A stretch of 64,000 nucleotides of DNA, from NCBI RefSeq assembly GCF_003437035.1, contig NZ_QSRL01000002.1, positions 124,001 to 188,000 of the forward strand, read 5' to 3'. The notes below the pieces were generated by a model. That model saw nothing but the letters and a program-made list of their open reading frames with translations, was not told where the DNA came from and did no database searches. The position numbers and the translations under genes were made by a program. Below are positions 23,339 through 32,458 of the stretch, piece after piece; position 1 is the stretch's first letter; every line of letters begins with the position of its first letter. Source of the DNA: Collinsella sp. TF08-11AT. Its GTDB lineage: Bacteria > Actinomycetota > Coriobacteriia > Coriobacteriales > Coriobacteriaceae.

Positions 23339-24001
23339 ATGGCGGCATTGCAACTTTGCGAGCGGCCGGTTGTGCTGTTCGATTTTGACGGCACGGTGGC
23401 CGATACGGGTCGGGCAGTGATGACCTCGACGCGCAAGACGCTGGCTGCGCGCGGGTTTTCGGAGACGCAGATGGGTGATCTGCGCCGCATGATCGGGCCG
23501 CCCCTGTGGAAGAGCTTTCACGACTTTTACGGCTTTTCCCGCGAGGAGTCGCTTGTGGTGGCCGATGAGTACCGCGCCTTTTTTGATGAACTGGGACCGG
23601 AAGAGTATCCCGTGTTCGATGGAATCCCCGCGCTGCTCGACGGCCTTGCCGCGCAGGGGCATCGCATGGCGGTGGCGACGTCGCGCATGGAGGCGAAGTG
23701 CATCGATATGGTGCATGAGCTGGGGCTTTGCCAGTTCGAAGCCGTGGTCGGCATGAATCCGCCGCAGGGGCGCGAGACCAAGGCGGATTCGGTCCGCGAT
23801 GCCCTGGCGGCGCTCGGCGCGACGGCCGACGATGCCGTGATGATCGGCGATCGCTTTAACGATGTGGAGGGCGCGCACGCAATGGGCGTGCCGTGCATTG
23901 GCATTTATTCGGGTGCGGCGGCGCCGGGTGAGCACGAGGCGGCGGGTGCCGACGCGGTGGTGCACTCGGTGGCAGAGCTTGCTAAACTTTTCGCTATCTA
24001 A
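23339..24001 (+). CDS. HAD superfamily phosphatase (Gph/PpaX-like)
   Basis: A 220-residue HAD hydrolase with a helical cap. Motif I is FDFDGTVAD (Asp nucleophile), motif II is ATSR, and motif IV is MIGDRFNDVEGA. It most resembles phosphoglycolate phosphatase-type or 5'-nucleotidase-type members; the exact substrate cannot be read. I chose the ATG at 23339, with GAAGAAGGG before it, rather than a GTG 33 bases earlier. The dipeptidase gene follows 54 bases later on the same strand. Confidence 0.85.
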   Translation: MAALQLCERPVVLFDFDGTVADTGRAVMTSTRKTLAARGFSETQMGDLRRMIGPPLWKSFHDFYGFSREESLVVADEYRAFFDELGPEEYPVFDGIPALLDGLAAQGHRMAVATSRMEAKCIDMVHELGLCQFEAVVGMNPPQGRETKADSVRDALAALGATADDAVMIGDRFNDVEGAHAMGVPCIGIYSGAAAPGEHEAAGADAVVHSVAELAKLFAI

Positions 24002-24055
24002 TGACGTAATGTGAGGGGCGGGCGTGCCCGTCGCTCATTGCTAAGGAGGTCGTCC

Positions 24056-25492
24056 ATGAATCAGGTGGAGCAGAGCGTTGCCGAGTATGTCGACGAGGTC
24101 TGGGAAGATGTCGTCGCCGATATCGAGCAGCTGGTGGGCTATCCGTCCGTGGCAGTTTCTGCCGATGCGGAGCCCGGTGCGCCGTTTGGTCGCCCGGTCC
24201 GTGATGCGCTCGATTGCGCGCTCGGCATTGCGCAAAAGCTCGGCTATCAGACGAGCGACGACGAGGGCTATGTGGGCATCGCCGATATCCCGGGCCGTGG
24301 CGATAAGCAGCTCGCGACCATTTGCCATGTGGACGTGGTACCCGCTGGCCCCGGTTGGAACACCGACCCGTTTGCGATGGAGCGTCGCGAGGGCTGGCTG
24401 CTCGGCCGCGGCGTGATCGATGACAAGGGCCCGGCGGTGCTGTCGCTCTACGCCGGCGCCTATCTGCTCAAGCACGGCATTACCCCGCGCTATACCTTCC
24501 GCGCGCTGCTGGGCTGCGATGAGGAAGTGGGCATGTCCGACGTTCACCATTATCTGGAGAACCACGCGAACCCCGACTTTCTGTTTACGCCCGATGCCGA
24601 GTTTCCGGTCTGTAATGCCGAGAAGGGTCAGTTTGGGGCGACATTTGTGAGCTCCAAGATCGACGGCGGGCGCATTGTGTCCTGGAGCGGTGCCGAGGCG
24701 AGCAACGCCATTCCGTCGCAGTCTATCTGCGAGCTTGCGATTGCCGCCGATGAGCTGCCGGCGCCGGTCGAGAACGGCGACCGCCTGGAGATCACGGCGC
24801 TCGATAACGGGCATGCGCAGATTTTCGCCCACGGCATTGGCGGTCATGCCTCGATGCCAGAGGGAACGATCAATGCCGTCGGGCTGATCGTGGCGTATCT
24901 GCGCGAGGCCGAGGACGCGTTTGGTGCACGCGACGAGCGCCTGCTGACGCCTGCCGAGCACGAGTTCGTCAAGTTCCTGGCCTTTGTGCATGCGGACGCC
25001 TATGGCCGCGGCCTGGGTATCGATGCGACGAGTCCGGCGTTTGGCCCGCTTACCTGCAACGCTGGCGTCATCCGCGTGGCGGATGGCCATATTGAGCAGG
25101 TCATCGACGTGCGCTTCCCCGACAGCACCAGTGCCGATACCATCCGCGAGCAGCTTGATCCGCTCGTGGGCCGTTTTGGCGTGACGTGCCGTGTGGGTCG
25201 TGCGAAGGTGCCGTTCTCGGTCTCTGCCGACGATCCGGCCGTGAAGGCGCTTATTGATACCTATAACGAGTTTACGGGCAAGCATGCTGAGCCCTTTGCC
25301 ATGGGCGGCGGCACGTACGCGCGCAACTTTGCCCGCGCCGTGTCGTTTGGCCCCGAGGAGACCGGCCTGGAGCTGCCCGCGTGGGGCGGCCAGATGCACG
25401 GTCCCAACGAGTGCGCCAACGAGGAACAGCTCAAGCAGGCGCTCAAGATCTATATCGTGGCAATCCTTCGTCTAAACGAACTCGAGCTTTAA
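24056..25492 (+). CDS. M20 family dipeptidase, PepV-like
   Basis: A 478-residue metallopeptidase with the length and layout of PepV (Xaa-His dipeptidase). Zinc ligands are visible in the family order: His in ICHVDVV, the bridging Asp in GVIDDKGP, the catalytic Glu pair in CDEEVGM, Asp in TPDAEFP and His in QMHGPNE near the end. It hydrolyses small peptides in the cytoplasm, which fits a peptide-using gut organism. An excellent AAGGAGG precedes the ATG at 24056. A palindrome followed by a T-rich run terminates the transcript. Confidence 0.92.
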   Translation: MNQVEQSVAEYVDEVWEDVVADIEQLVGYPSVAVSADAEPGAPFGRPVRDALDCALGIAQKLGYQTSDDEGYVGIADIPGRGDKQLATICHVDVVPAGPGWNTDPFAMERREGWLLGRGVIDDKGPAVLSLYAGAYLLKHGITPRYTFRALLGCDEEVGMSDVHHYLENHANPDFLFTPDAEFPVCNAEKGQFGATFVSSKIDGGRIVSWSGAEASNAIPSQSICELAIAADELPAPVENGDRLEITALDNGHAQIFAHGIGGHASMPEGTINAVGLIVAYLREAEDAFGARDERLLTPAEHEFVKFLAFVHADAYGRGLGIDATSPAFGPLTCNAGVIRVADGHIEQVIDVRFPDSTSADTIREQLDPLVGRFGVTCRVGRAKVPFSVSADDPAVKALIDTYNEFTGKHAEPFAMGGGTYARNFARAVSFGPEETGLELPAWGGQMHGPNECANEEQLKQALKIYIVAILRLNELEL

Positions 25493-25513
25493 GGTTGCGC
25501 GGTTTCCCAATCT

Positions 25514-25590
25514 AAGTTGCGGTGGAATAGTTCCTAAAATGGGCCATTTGATGGCCAAGCAGGAACTATTTCACCGCAACTTTGTTTTTA
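25514..25590 (+). terminator. Palindrome acting as terminator of the PepV gene
   Basis: Arms of 21 bases (25514-25534 with 25562-25582) pair with one mismatch and are followed by TGTTTTTA. It belongs to the same repeat group as 12294-12360. Confidence 0.75.
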
Positions 25591-25786
25591 TTGGTGTAAA
25601 AGGCGTGCCATGCTTGGCGGCGGGATTGTTATTCGTTTGTAAAGGCTGGGCCGCGCTTGCGGTAAGGGTCTATCAAATGCCCGTAAGAAACAGCAGTTGG
25701 CGCGGGCGCTGCCCGATCGGGGACGTATCTTTCCAAACAGCAAAGCGGGCAGGGTGTCCGCGAGTCGCATGTATGAAAGGAAGATC

Positions 25787-26725
25787 ATGCTCGATCAGGC
25801 TTATTCTCGTCGTCAGTTCCTCGGCCTCGCTGGTGGTCTTGCCAGCATCGTCGGTCTCGGTCTCGTTGGTTGCGGCGGCTCCGGCGAATCCGACGCCGCC
25901 GACAAGGGTAGCGCCGCTGCTGCCGAGTCCGTTTCCGGCGAGGTGACCTACGACGGCGCCTCCTCGTTCCAGGCTCTCGTCGAGGCCGCTGCCGAGAAGT
26001 TCATGGACGCCAACCCGGACGTCTCCGTCTCCGGCTCGGGTAACGGTTCGGGCAAGGGCCTGACCGCCGTTGCCGCCGGCACCGTCACCATCGGTAACTC
26101 CGACGTCTTTGCCGAGACCAAGCTCGAGGCCGACCAGGTCAAGAATCTCGTCGACCACGAGGTCGCCGTTGTGGGCATGGGTCCCGTCGTTTCCAAGAAC
26201 GTCACGGTCGACGACCTGTCCCTCGAGCAGCTCAAGGGCATCTTCTCCGGCCAGATCACCAACTGGAAGGAGGTCGGCGGCGACGACGCTACCATCGTCG
26301 TCCTCAACCGCAAGGCAGGCTCCGGTACCCGCGCCACCTTCGAGGCCGCCGTCTTTGGCGACGAGGCCGTCGACTTTAAGGGCGACGCCGAGCTCGACAA
26401 GTCCGGCGATGTCCAGACTCAGATGGGCAGCACCGACAACGCCATCTCCTACCTTGACTTCTCGCACTTCGATGACTCCAAGTTCAACGCCATCATGGTC
26501 GAGGGCGTCGAGCCCAAGAGCACAAACGTCACCGACGACTCCTTCAAGATCTGGGCGACCGAGCACATGTACTGTGCTAAGGACGCCGACGAGGCCACCA
26601 AGGCCTTCCTGGAGTTCATGCTTTCCGACGACGTCCAGGGCAAGCTCGTCGAGGAGCAGGGCTTTATTCCCGTTTCTGCCATGAAGGTCGTCAAGGACGC
26701 CAGTGGCAAGGTCTCCGCTAAATAA
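25787..26725 (+). CDS. pstS: Phosphate ABC transporter substrate-binding lipoprotein
   Basis: A 312-residue PstS. The N-terminus carries YSRRQFLGL, a twin-arginine-type motif, then a hydrophobic stretch and the lipobox LVGC (Cys about 32), so it is probably exported by Tat and lipid-anchored. A Ser/Ala linker follows. Phosphate-binding features include SGSGNGSGKGL, the IGNSDVFAE strand and AGSGTRATFE. It captures phosphate outside and hands it to PstCA. AAAGGA lies before the ATG at 25787. It is first of the pstSCAB operon; half of a palindromic repeat (GGGGACGTATC, about 25720) lies upstream, and I see no clear Pho box. Confidence 0.95.
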   Translation: MLDQAYSRRQFLGLAGGLASIVGLGLVGCGGSGESDAADKGSAAAAESVSGEVTYDGASSFQALVEAAAEKFMDANPDVSVSGSGNGSGKGLTAVAAGTVTIGNSDVFAETKLEADQVKNLVDHEVAVVGMGPVVSKNVTVDDLSLEQLKGIFSGQITNWKEVGGDDATIVVLNRKAGSGTRATFEAAVFGDEAVDFKGDAELDKSGDVQTQMGSTDNAISYLDFSHFDDSKFNAIMVEGVEPKSTNVTDDSFKIWATEHMYCAKDADEATKAFLEFMLSDDVQGKLVEEQGFIPVSAMKVVKDASGKVSAK

Positions 26726-26750
26726 GTAATCGCCCCCGGAAAGGTTTGCA

Positions 26751-27659
26751 ATGGCAAAACAGCTGCCAAAGCGCGAGCTTGAGAACGTGGGCCTGGGCGT
26801 CACGGGTGCGTGCGTAGCGCTCGTGACGCTTGTCGTTGCCGCGCTCATCTTTATGGCCGCCCAAAAGGGCCTCTCGGCTTTTTTCAAGGACGGCGTCTCG
26901 ATCATCGAGTTTTTTATCGGTACCAAGTGGGACCTGGCCAACACGGCCGAAAACGGCCTGCCCTACACTGGCGCCCTGCCCCTGATCGTCACCTCGTTTG
27001 CGGTCATGGTGTTCTCCACGCTCATCGCACTGCCCATCGCCATCGGCTCTGCCATCTTTGCGGTCGAGATTCAGCCTAAGTTTGGCTCCAAGGTTTTTCA
27101 GCCGCTCATTGAGCTTTTGACCGGTATTCCCTCGGTCGTCTTTGGCCTGATCGGTTTTCACGTGGTCGTCGGCCTTATGAAGAGCGTTTTCCACGTGAGC
27201 ACGGGTCTGGGTATCTTGCCCGGCGCTATCGTGCTGGCCGTCATGATTCTGCCGACGATGACCACGCTTTCGGTCGATGGCCTGCGCGCCGTGCCCGATA
27301 GCTACCGCCAGGGTTCGCTCGCGCTGGGCTACACCCGCTGGCAGACCATCTGGCACGTGGTGCTCAAGTCCGCCATGCCCTCGCTCATGACCGCAGTCAT
27401 CCTTGGCATGACCCGCGCCTTTGGCGAAACGCTCGCCGTGCGCATGGTCATTGGCGGCATCGAGGCCATGCCGACGTCGCTGCTGTCGCCGGCGTCTACC
27501 ATCACCACCACGCTCACCACGTCCATGGCGGTCTATGCCGAGGGCTCGGCCCAGGACGACATCCTGTGGGCGCTCGGTCTTCTGCTGATGGGCATGAGCC
27601 TCATCTTTATCCTGATCATCCATCTCATTGGCCGCAAGGGGGCGAAGGCTCGTGGCTAG
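26751..27659 (+). CDS. pstC: Phosphate ABC transporter permease PstC
   Basis: A 302-residue inner-membrane permease with about six helices. The EAA-type loop that contacts PstB is seen around LRAVPDSYRQGSLALGYTRW, and the TRAFGETLAVRMVIGG segment is typical of PstC. It forms the translocation pore with PstA. It starts 25 bases after pstS and its stop overlaps the pstA start by 8 bases. Confidence 0.95.
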   Translation: MAKQLPKRELENVGLGVTGACVALVTLVVAALIFMAAQKGLSAFFKDGVSIIEFFIGTKWDLANTAENGLPYTGALPLIVTSFAVMVFSTLIALPIAIGSAIFAVEIQPKFGSKVFQPLIELLTGIPSVVFGLIGFHVVVGLMKSVFHVSTGLGILPGAIVLAVMILPTMTTLSVDGLRAVPDSYRQGSLALGYTRWQTIWHVVLKSAMPSLMTAVILGMTRAFGETLAVRMVIGGIEAMPTSLLSPASTITTTLTTSMAVYAEGSAQDDILWALGLLLMGMSLIFILIIHLIGRKGAKARG

Positions 27660-28578
27660 CACGCGCATCCATATCGACGAGGCGAGACTCGGGCGTGTCC
27701 AAAGGCAAGACCGTATCGCCACGGGCGTGCTGACGGCGATTGTCGCCATCGTCATGCTTATCGTCGTCTCCATGGTGGCCTACATCCTGTTCGAGGGTAT
27801 CTCGACGCTGTTCCAGCCGGGCTTTCTCACGCAGCCCGCACGCGCCAACGGAACGCAGGGCGGCGTGCTCTACCAGCTGTTCGACTCGTTCTATCTGCTG
27901 CTGATTACCCTGATCATCTCGGTGCCCATCAGCCTGGGCGGCGCGGTCTTCCTAGTTGAATACGCGCCCGACGGCCCCATTCGCGACATCGCCTCGACCG
28001 CCATCGAGACGTTGTCTTCGCTGCCCTCCATCGTCGTCGGCATGTTCGGCTTTCTGGTGTTCTCGGTGCAGCTGGGCTGGAAGTACTCCATCATCTCCGG
28101 CGCCGTCGCGCTCACCATGTTCAACATCCCCATCCTGGTGCGCGTGATTCAGCAGGCGCTCGAGGACGTGCCGCAGGCCCAGCGCGATGCGTGCCTGGCC
28201 ATGGGCCTCACTCGCTGGGAGGCCACACTGCACATCCTGATTCCCGAGGCCATGCCCGCCATCGTGACCGGCATCGTGCTTTCGGCCGGCCGCGTGTTTG
28301 GCGAGGCCGCGGCGCTGCTCTTTACCTCGGGCATGAGCTCGCCGGTCCGCCTCAACTTCTTGAGCTTTAACCTGTCGAGCCCCACCTGCGCCTGGAACGT
28401 GTTCCGTCCCGGCGAGTCGCTGGCCGTGCACATCTACAAGATCTATGGCGAGGGCAGCCCCGAGGCCCAGCAGATCGTCTGGGGCACCGCGGCACTGCTG
28501 ATGATCTGCGTGCTGCTGTTTAACGTAATCGCCCGTATCGTGGGCAAGCAACTGGCAAGGAAGATGACGGCCGAATGA
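27652..28578 (+). CDS. pstA: Phosphate ABC transporter permease PstA
   Basis: A 308-residue permease paired with PstC. It has about six helices, a long periplasmic loop with the GLYQLF-like region, and an EAA loop around LEDVPQAQRDACLAMGLTRW. I chose the GTG at 27652, preceded by GGGGGCGAAGG; it overlaps the pstC stop by 8 bases, as is common for translationally coupled subunits. Its last four bases overlap the pstB start (ATGA). Confidence 0.93.
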   Translation: MASTRIHIDEARLGRVQRQDRIATGVLTAIVAIVMLIVVSMVAYILFEGISTLFQPGFLTQPARANGTQGGVLYQLFDSFYLLLITLIISVPISLGGAVFLVEYAPDGPIRDIASTAIETLSSLPSIVVGMFGFLVFSVQLGWKYSIISGAVALTMFNIPILVRVIQQALEDVPQAQRDACLAMGLTRWEATLHILIPEAMPAIVTGIVLSAGRVFGEAAALLFTSGMSSPVRLNFLSFNLSSPTCAWNVFRPGESLAVHIYKIYGEGSPEAQQIVWGTAALLMICVLLFNVIARIVGKQLARKMTAE

Positions 28579-29447
28579 GCGAGATGAATGCAACGCCCGC
28601 AACCGAGGCGGCCACGTCCGAGACCCAGGACTTTCTGTCGAGCGTGGGGGAGAGCGAGAGGCGCGTGCGCGTGAGCGGCAAGGCCGTGAGCGACGAGGTC
28701 GTGCTCTCCGCCAAGGACGTCAACGTGTACTATGGCGACCACCATGCGCTGCACAATACGTCGCTCGACTTCCACAAGGGTGAGATCACGGCGCTCATCG
28801 GGCCTTCGGGCTGCGGCAAGTCGACCTTCTTGCGTAGCCTCAACCTGATGAATCGCGAGATTCGCCGCTGTCGCGTGGAGGGCGAGATCAACTACCGCGG
28901 GCGCAACGTGAACACCAAGACCGAGAACACGTACGAGCTGCGTCGCTCCATCGGCATGGTGTTCCAGCAGCCCAACCCCTTCCGCAAGTCCATTCGCGAC
29001 AACATCACCTTTGCGCCCAAGCGCCACGGCATCACCGACCGTGACGAGCTCGACCGCATGGTCGAGGAAAGTCTGCGCGGTGCCGCGCTGTGGGACGAGG
29101 TCAAAGACAAGCTCGACAAGAGCGCCTACGCGCTTTCGGGCGGTCAGCAGCAGCGTCTGTGCATTGCGCGCACGCTGGCGCTCAACCCCGACGTGATCCT
29201 GTTCGACGAGCCCTGCTCGGCGCTCGACCCCATCTCGACGTTGGCGATCGAGGACCTGATGTCGTCGATCGTTGCCGACCGTGCCATCGTCATCGTGACG
29301 CACAACATGGAGCAGGCGTCGCGCGTGTCCAACCGCACGGCGTTCTTCTACATGGGCGATATGGTCGAGTACGACGAGACCGACGAGATTTTCCAACGGC
29401 CCAAGGATAAGCGGCTGAATGATTACCTCACCGGTATGTTCTCCTAG
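28575..29447 (+). CDS. pstB: Phosphate ABC transporter ATPase PstB
   Basis: A 290-residue ATPase. Walker A GPSGCGKST, Q-loop FQQPNPF, signature LSGGQQQR, Walker B VILFDEPCSALDP and the switch His in VTHNM are all intact. The first ~40 residues are a low-complexity extension missing from most PstB proteins. It drives phosphate uptake at the membrane. The operon ends here: no phoU or phoPR follows, and a terminator comes soon after. Confidence 0.96.
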   Translation: MSEMNATPATEAATSETQDFLSSVGESERRVRVSGKAVSDEVVLSAKDVNVYYGDHHALHNTSLDFHKGEITALIGPSGCGKSTFLRSLNLMNREIRRCRVEGEINYRGRNVNTKTENTYELRRSIGMVFQQPNPFRKSIRDNITFAPKRHGITDRDELDRMVEESLRGAALWDEVKDKLDKSAYALSGGQQQRLCIARTLALNPDVILFDEPCSALDPISTLAIEDLMSSIVADRAIVIVTHNMEQASRVSNRTAFFYMGDMVEYDETDEIFQRPKDKRLNDYLTGMFS

Positions 29448-29502
29448 TCCGGGACATGCTTGAGGCCCGCGGCGGCCACGGTTGCCGCGGGACTGATTGG
29501 AG

Positions 29503-29540
29503 AGGCGGGTCATCTCTTGCGGGAGATGGCCCGCCTTTTT
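29503..29540 (+). terminator. Terminator of the pst operon
   Basis: AGGCGGG and CATCTC pair with GAGATG and CCCGCCT around a short loop, followed by a T5 run. A second hairpin, CCCGCGGC/GCCGCGGG (29466-29491), lies just before. Confidence 0.85.
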
Positions 29541-29610
29541 GTGTCGTGTGCGGCCCGCCTTTTCGCTGCTATCATGGACAACGTTGAATTTCTACGAAGG
29601 AGCAGGGCAT

Positions 29611-31470
29611 ATGGCGATTCTTTTGGGATGCGATTCCGTCAGCCTAGAGTTTCCCACCAAGCATATTTTCGATAACGTGACGCTCGGCGTGGGCGAGGGC
29701 GACCGCATTGGTATCGTCGGTAAAAACGGCGACGGCAAGTCGACGCTGCTGAGTGTACTCGCCGGCACGCTGGAACCCGACGACGGCCGCGTGACGCACC
29801 GCCGCGGCACGACGATCGGATTGCTCGGCCAAAAGGACCAGCTTGTCGACACCGATACCGTGCATCATGCCGTTGTGGGCGACACGCCTGAGTACGAGTG
29901 GGCGTCGAGCCCGCGTACGCGCCAGATTCTGGCCGGTCTTATTAGCGATGTGCCCTGGGGGGGCATGGTGGGCGAGCTCTCGGGCGGTCAGCGCCGTCGC
30001 GTGGACCTCGCGCGCCTGCTGATTGGCGACTACGATGTGCTCATGCTCGACGAGCCCACCAACCACCTGGACATGCGCACCATCAACTGGCTTGCGCGTC
30101 ACTTAAAGGCCCGCTGGCAGCGCGGCCAGGGCGCCATGCTCGTGGTCACGCACGACCGCTGGTTCTTGGACGAGGTCTGCACCAGCATGTGGGAGGTCCA
30201 CGACGGCCAGGTAGATCCCTTCGAGGGCGGCTACTCGGCATATATCCTGCAGCGCGTGGAGCGCGACCGCATGGCCGCCGTTACCGAGGAGCGCCGTCGC
30301 AACATGGCGCGCAAGGAGCTCGCGTGGCTAAGCCGCGGCGCCCAGGCGCGTTCCACCAAGCCCAAGTTTCGCGTTGAGGCTGCTCGCGAGCTGATCGCCG
30401 ACGTACCGCCCGTGCGTGACGAGCTGGAGCTCAAGCGCCTTGCCGTGAGCCGCCTAGGCAAGCAGGTTATCGACGTGGTCGACGTGGACGCCGGCTATGC
30501 GGATACCGACGGCGCGCCCAAGCAGGTGCTCTCCGACGTGACCTGGCTCATCGGTGCGGGCGACCGCTATGGTCTTTTGGGCGAGAACGGCGCCGGCAAG
30601 TCCACACTGCTTGACGTGATTCAGGGCAAGATCGCGCCCCTGCGCGGCCGCGTGAAGATCGGCCAGACGGTGCGCTTTGGCGTGCTGTCGCAGCAGCTCG
30701 AGGAGCTCGAGCCCTACATGGGCGACACGATCCGCGAGGTGCTCAGCAACTATAAGAAGTACTACGTCATCGACGGCAAGGAGACTTCGCCTGAGAAGCT
30801 TTGCGAGCGCCTGGGCTTTACGACGCAGCAGCTCTGGAGCCGCATCGGCGATCTTTCGGGCGGCCAGCGCCGTCGCCTGTCGCTGCTGCTGACGATCCTG
30901 GACGAGCCCAACGTGCTTATCCTGGACGAGCCGGGCAACGACTTGGATACCGACATGCTGGCGATTGTCGAGGACCTGCTCGACGGCTGGCCGGGCACGC
31001 TGATCCTGGTGACGCACGACCGCTTCTTGATGGAGCGCGTGACCGACCAGCAGTGGGCGCTGCTTGACGGTCATCTGACGCATATGCCCGGCGGCGTGGA
31101 CCAGTACCTGCGCCTGTGCAACGCCACCGCCGAGGTCGAGCCCGTGGGCGCGCCGAGTGCCAAGACCGGCACGTTCGATACCGGTGCCGCGGCGGCTGCG
31201 GCCGAAAAGCCCAAGACGAGCGGTCAGCCCAATGGCCTTTCCAACGCCGAACGCCAGAAGCTCCGCCGCGAGGTGAGCTCGCTCGAGCGCAAAATGGAGA
31301 CGCAGCGCGCCCGCGTGGAGGAGGCCGAGGCCGCGATGGCCCAGGTCGATCCCACCAACTACACGGCGCTCGGCGAGCAGCAGGCAAAGATCGACGAGGC
31401 CCATGCCGCCATGGACGAGCTGGAGATGGCGTGGCTCGAGGCGAGCGAAAAGCTCGAGGGCGAGGAGTAA
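29611..31470 (+). CDS. ABC-F family ATPase, Uup-like
   Basis: A 619-residue soluble protein with two ABC domains in tandem and no membrane part. Walker A motifs are GKNGDGKST (about 37-45) and GENGAGKST; signatures LSGGQRRR occur in both halves, with Walker B MLDEPTNHLD and ILDEPGNDLD. The linker between the domains is short. The C-terminal ~75 residues form a charged coiled coil like that of Uup, which binds DNA or branched nucleic acid and supports ribosome assembly. GAAGGAG precedes the ATG at 29611. A Cof-type phosphatase follows six bases later, so they share a transcript. An antibiotic-resistance role (ARE type) is less likely given the linker. Confidence 0.88.
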   Translation: MAILLGCDSVSLEFPTKHIFDNVTLGVGEGDRIGIVGKNGDGKSTLLSVLAGTLEPDDGRVTHRRGTTIGLLGQKDQLVDTDTVHHAVVGDTPEYEWASSPRTRQILAGLISDVPWGGMVGELSGGQRRRVDLARLLIGDYDVLMLDEPTNHLDMRTINWLARHLKARWQRGQGAMLVVTHDRWFLDEVCTSMWEVHDGQVDPFEGGYSAYILQRVERDRMAAVTEERRRNMARKELAWLSRGAQARSTKPKFRVEAARELIADVPPVRDELELKRLAVSRLGKQVIDVVDVDAGYADTDGAPKQVLSDVTWLIGAGDRYGLLGENGAGKSTLLDVIQGKIAPLRGRVKIGQTVRFGVLSQQLEELEPYMGDTIREVLSNYKKYYVIDGKETSPEKLCERLGFTTQQLWSRIGDLSGGQRRRLSLLLTILDEPNVLILDEPGNDLDTDMLAIVEDLLDGWPGTLILVTHDRFLMERVTDQQWALLDGHLTHMPGGVDQYLRLCNATAEVEPVGAPSAKTGTFDTGAAAAAAEKPKTSGQPNGLSNAERQKLRREVSSLERKMETQRARVEEAEAAMAQVDPTNYTALGEQQAKIDEAHAAMDELEMAWLEASEKLEGEE

Positions 31471-31476
31471 ACGAGG

Positions 31477-32247
31477 ATGATCAAAGCCGCGTTTTTCGAT
31501 ATCGACGGCACGCTGCTGAGCTTTAAAACGCATCGGATTCCGGCGTCGGCGCAGCAGGTGCTCGACAGCTTTCATGAGCAGGGGATCGCGTGCGTGATCG
31601 CCACGGGCCGTCCGACCTACCAGATGCCGGACTGGCTGTTCGACTTGGGCTGGGATGCGTACATTACGCTCTCGGGCCAGCACTGTTTTGATGCCGAGGG
31701 CGTCTACCGTAGCTGCCCGATTGACCCGGACGACGTTGCGGTGATTGTGGACCAGGTGGCCGAGGGGTGCTACGACTCGCTGTGCATGCAGGGCGAGAAC
31801 TCCTTTGTGAACTGCCTGTCCGAGCGCGTGGTGACGGCCGGCAGCAACGCGGGAATCGTCTACCACAAGGAGCCGTTTGAGCACGCTTTTGACGCGCCGG
31901 TTTACCAGTTCTGCGCCTTTGTGGACCCGGTCGACGAGCATATCGTGACCGATGCCGTGTCGCATTCGCTCACTACGCGCTGGTGCGATCTGTTCTGCGA
32001 TATTATCCCTGCCAACGGCGGTAAGGACTTGGGCGTGGCGGCGACGCTGGAGCGCCTGGGTGTCGACGCGAGCGAGGCGATCGCCTTTGGCGACGGCGAG
32101 AACGACCTGTCGATGTTTTCTGCCGTGGGCACGAGTGTGGCCATGGGCAACGCACAGGACACGGTGAAGGCTGCAGCGACCTATGTGACGACAGCCGTGG
32201 ACGACGATGGCATCTACAACGCCGCGAAGCACTTTGGGCTTGTTTAG
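31477..32247 (+). CDS. Cof-type HAD phosphatase
   Basis: A 256-residue HAD-IIB protein. Motif I FFDIDGTLLS, motif II ATGRP, the conserved Lys in GGKDLGV, and motif IV AFGDGENDLSMF are intact, with a C2-type alpha/beta cap between motifs II and III. Members dephosphorylate sugar phosphates, nucleotides or flavin intermediates; the substrate is not determined. It starts six bases after the ABC-F gene and ends its unit. Confidence 0.9.
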   Translation: MIKAAFFDIDGTLLSFKTHRIPASAQQVLDSFHEQGIACVIATGRPTYQMPDWLFDLGWDAYITLSGQHCFDAEGVYRSCPIDPDDVAVIVDQVAEGCYDSLCMQGENSFVNCLSERVVTAGSNAGIVYHKEPFEHAFDAPVYQFCAFVDPVDEHIVTDAVSHSLTTRWCDLFCDIIPANGGKDLGVAATLERLGVDASEAIAFGDGENDLSMFSAVGTSVAMGNAQDTVKAAATYVTTAVDDDGIYNAAKHFGLV

Positions 32248-32255
32248 CTGCGGAT

Positions 32256-32320
32256 TCGGCACTCGGGGACGTTCCTTTTCTGCCGGCAGTTGGGGACACT
32301 CCTTGCGAGCGTGTCATCGC
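32256..32320. repeat. REP-like element with two GGGGAC cores
   Basis: Two direct copies of a GGGGAC-x-x-TCCTT pattern (GGGGACGTTCCTT and GGGGACACTCCTT) are separated by a TGCCGGCA palindrome. The same GGGGACGTTCCTT plus TGCCGGCA combination recurs at 54388-54440. Confidence 0.65.
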
Positions 32321-32388
32321 TCCGCTTCTGTGCTGCGCATTTTGTGAAACGCGGTTAACTTTTTAAACAACGTAGTAAGACATGGGCA

Positions 32389-32419
32389 ACTTTTGAGGTA
32401 AAGTAAATCAGGCAAAAGT
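32389..32419 (+). promoter_or_regulatory. Inverted repeat upstream of the MntR-like gene
   Basis: ACTTTTG (32389-32395) and CAAAAGT (32413-32419) are exact complements about 40 bases before the start codon, spanning a possible TAAAGT -10 box. It may be an autoregulatory site. Confidence 0.45.
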
Positions 32420-32458
32420 ATCCAAAGGCTAACTAGAAGCCATCGCGAAAGGCGGCCC

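Noticed and set aside
30454-32262. A 602-codon minus-strand open frame opposite the ABC-F and Cof-type genes
   Set aside because: Same reason; the plus strand encodes intact Walker and HAD motifs in this interval.
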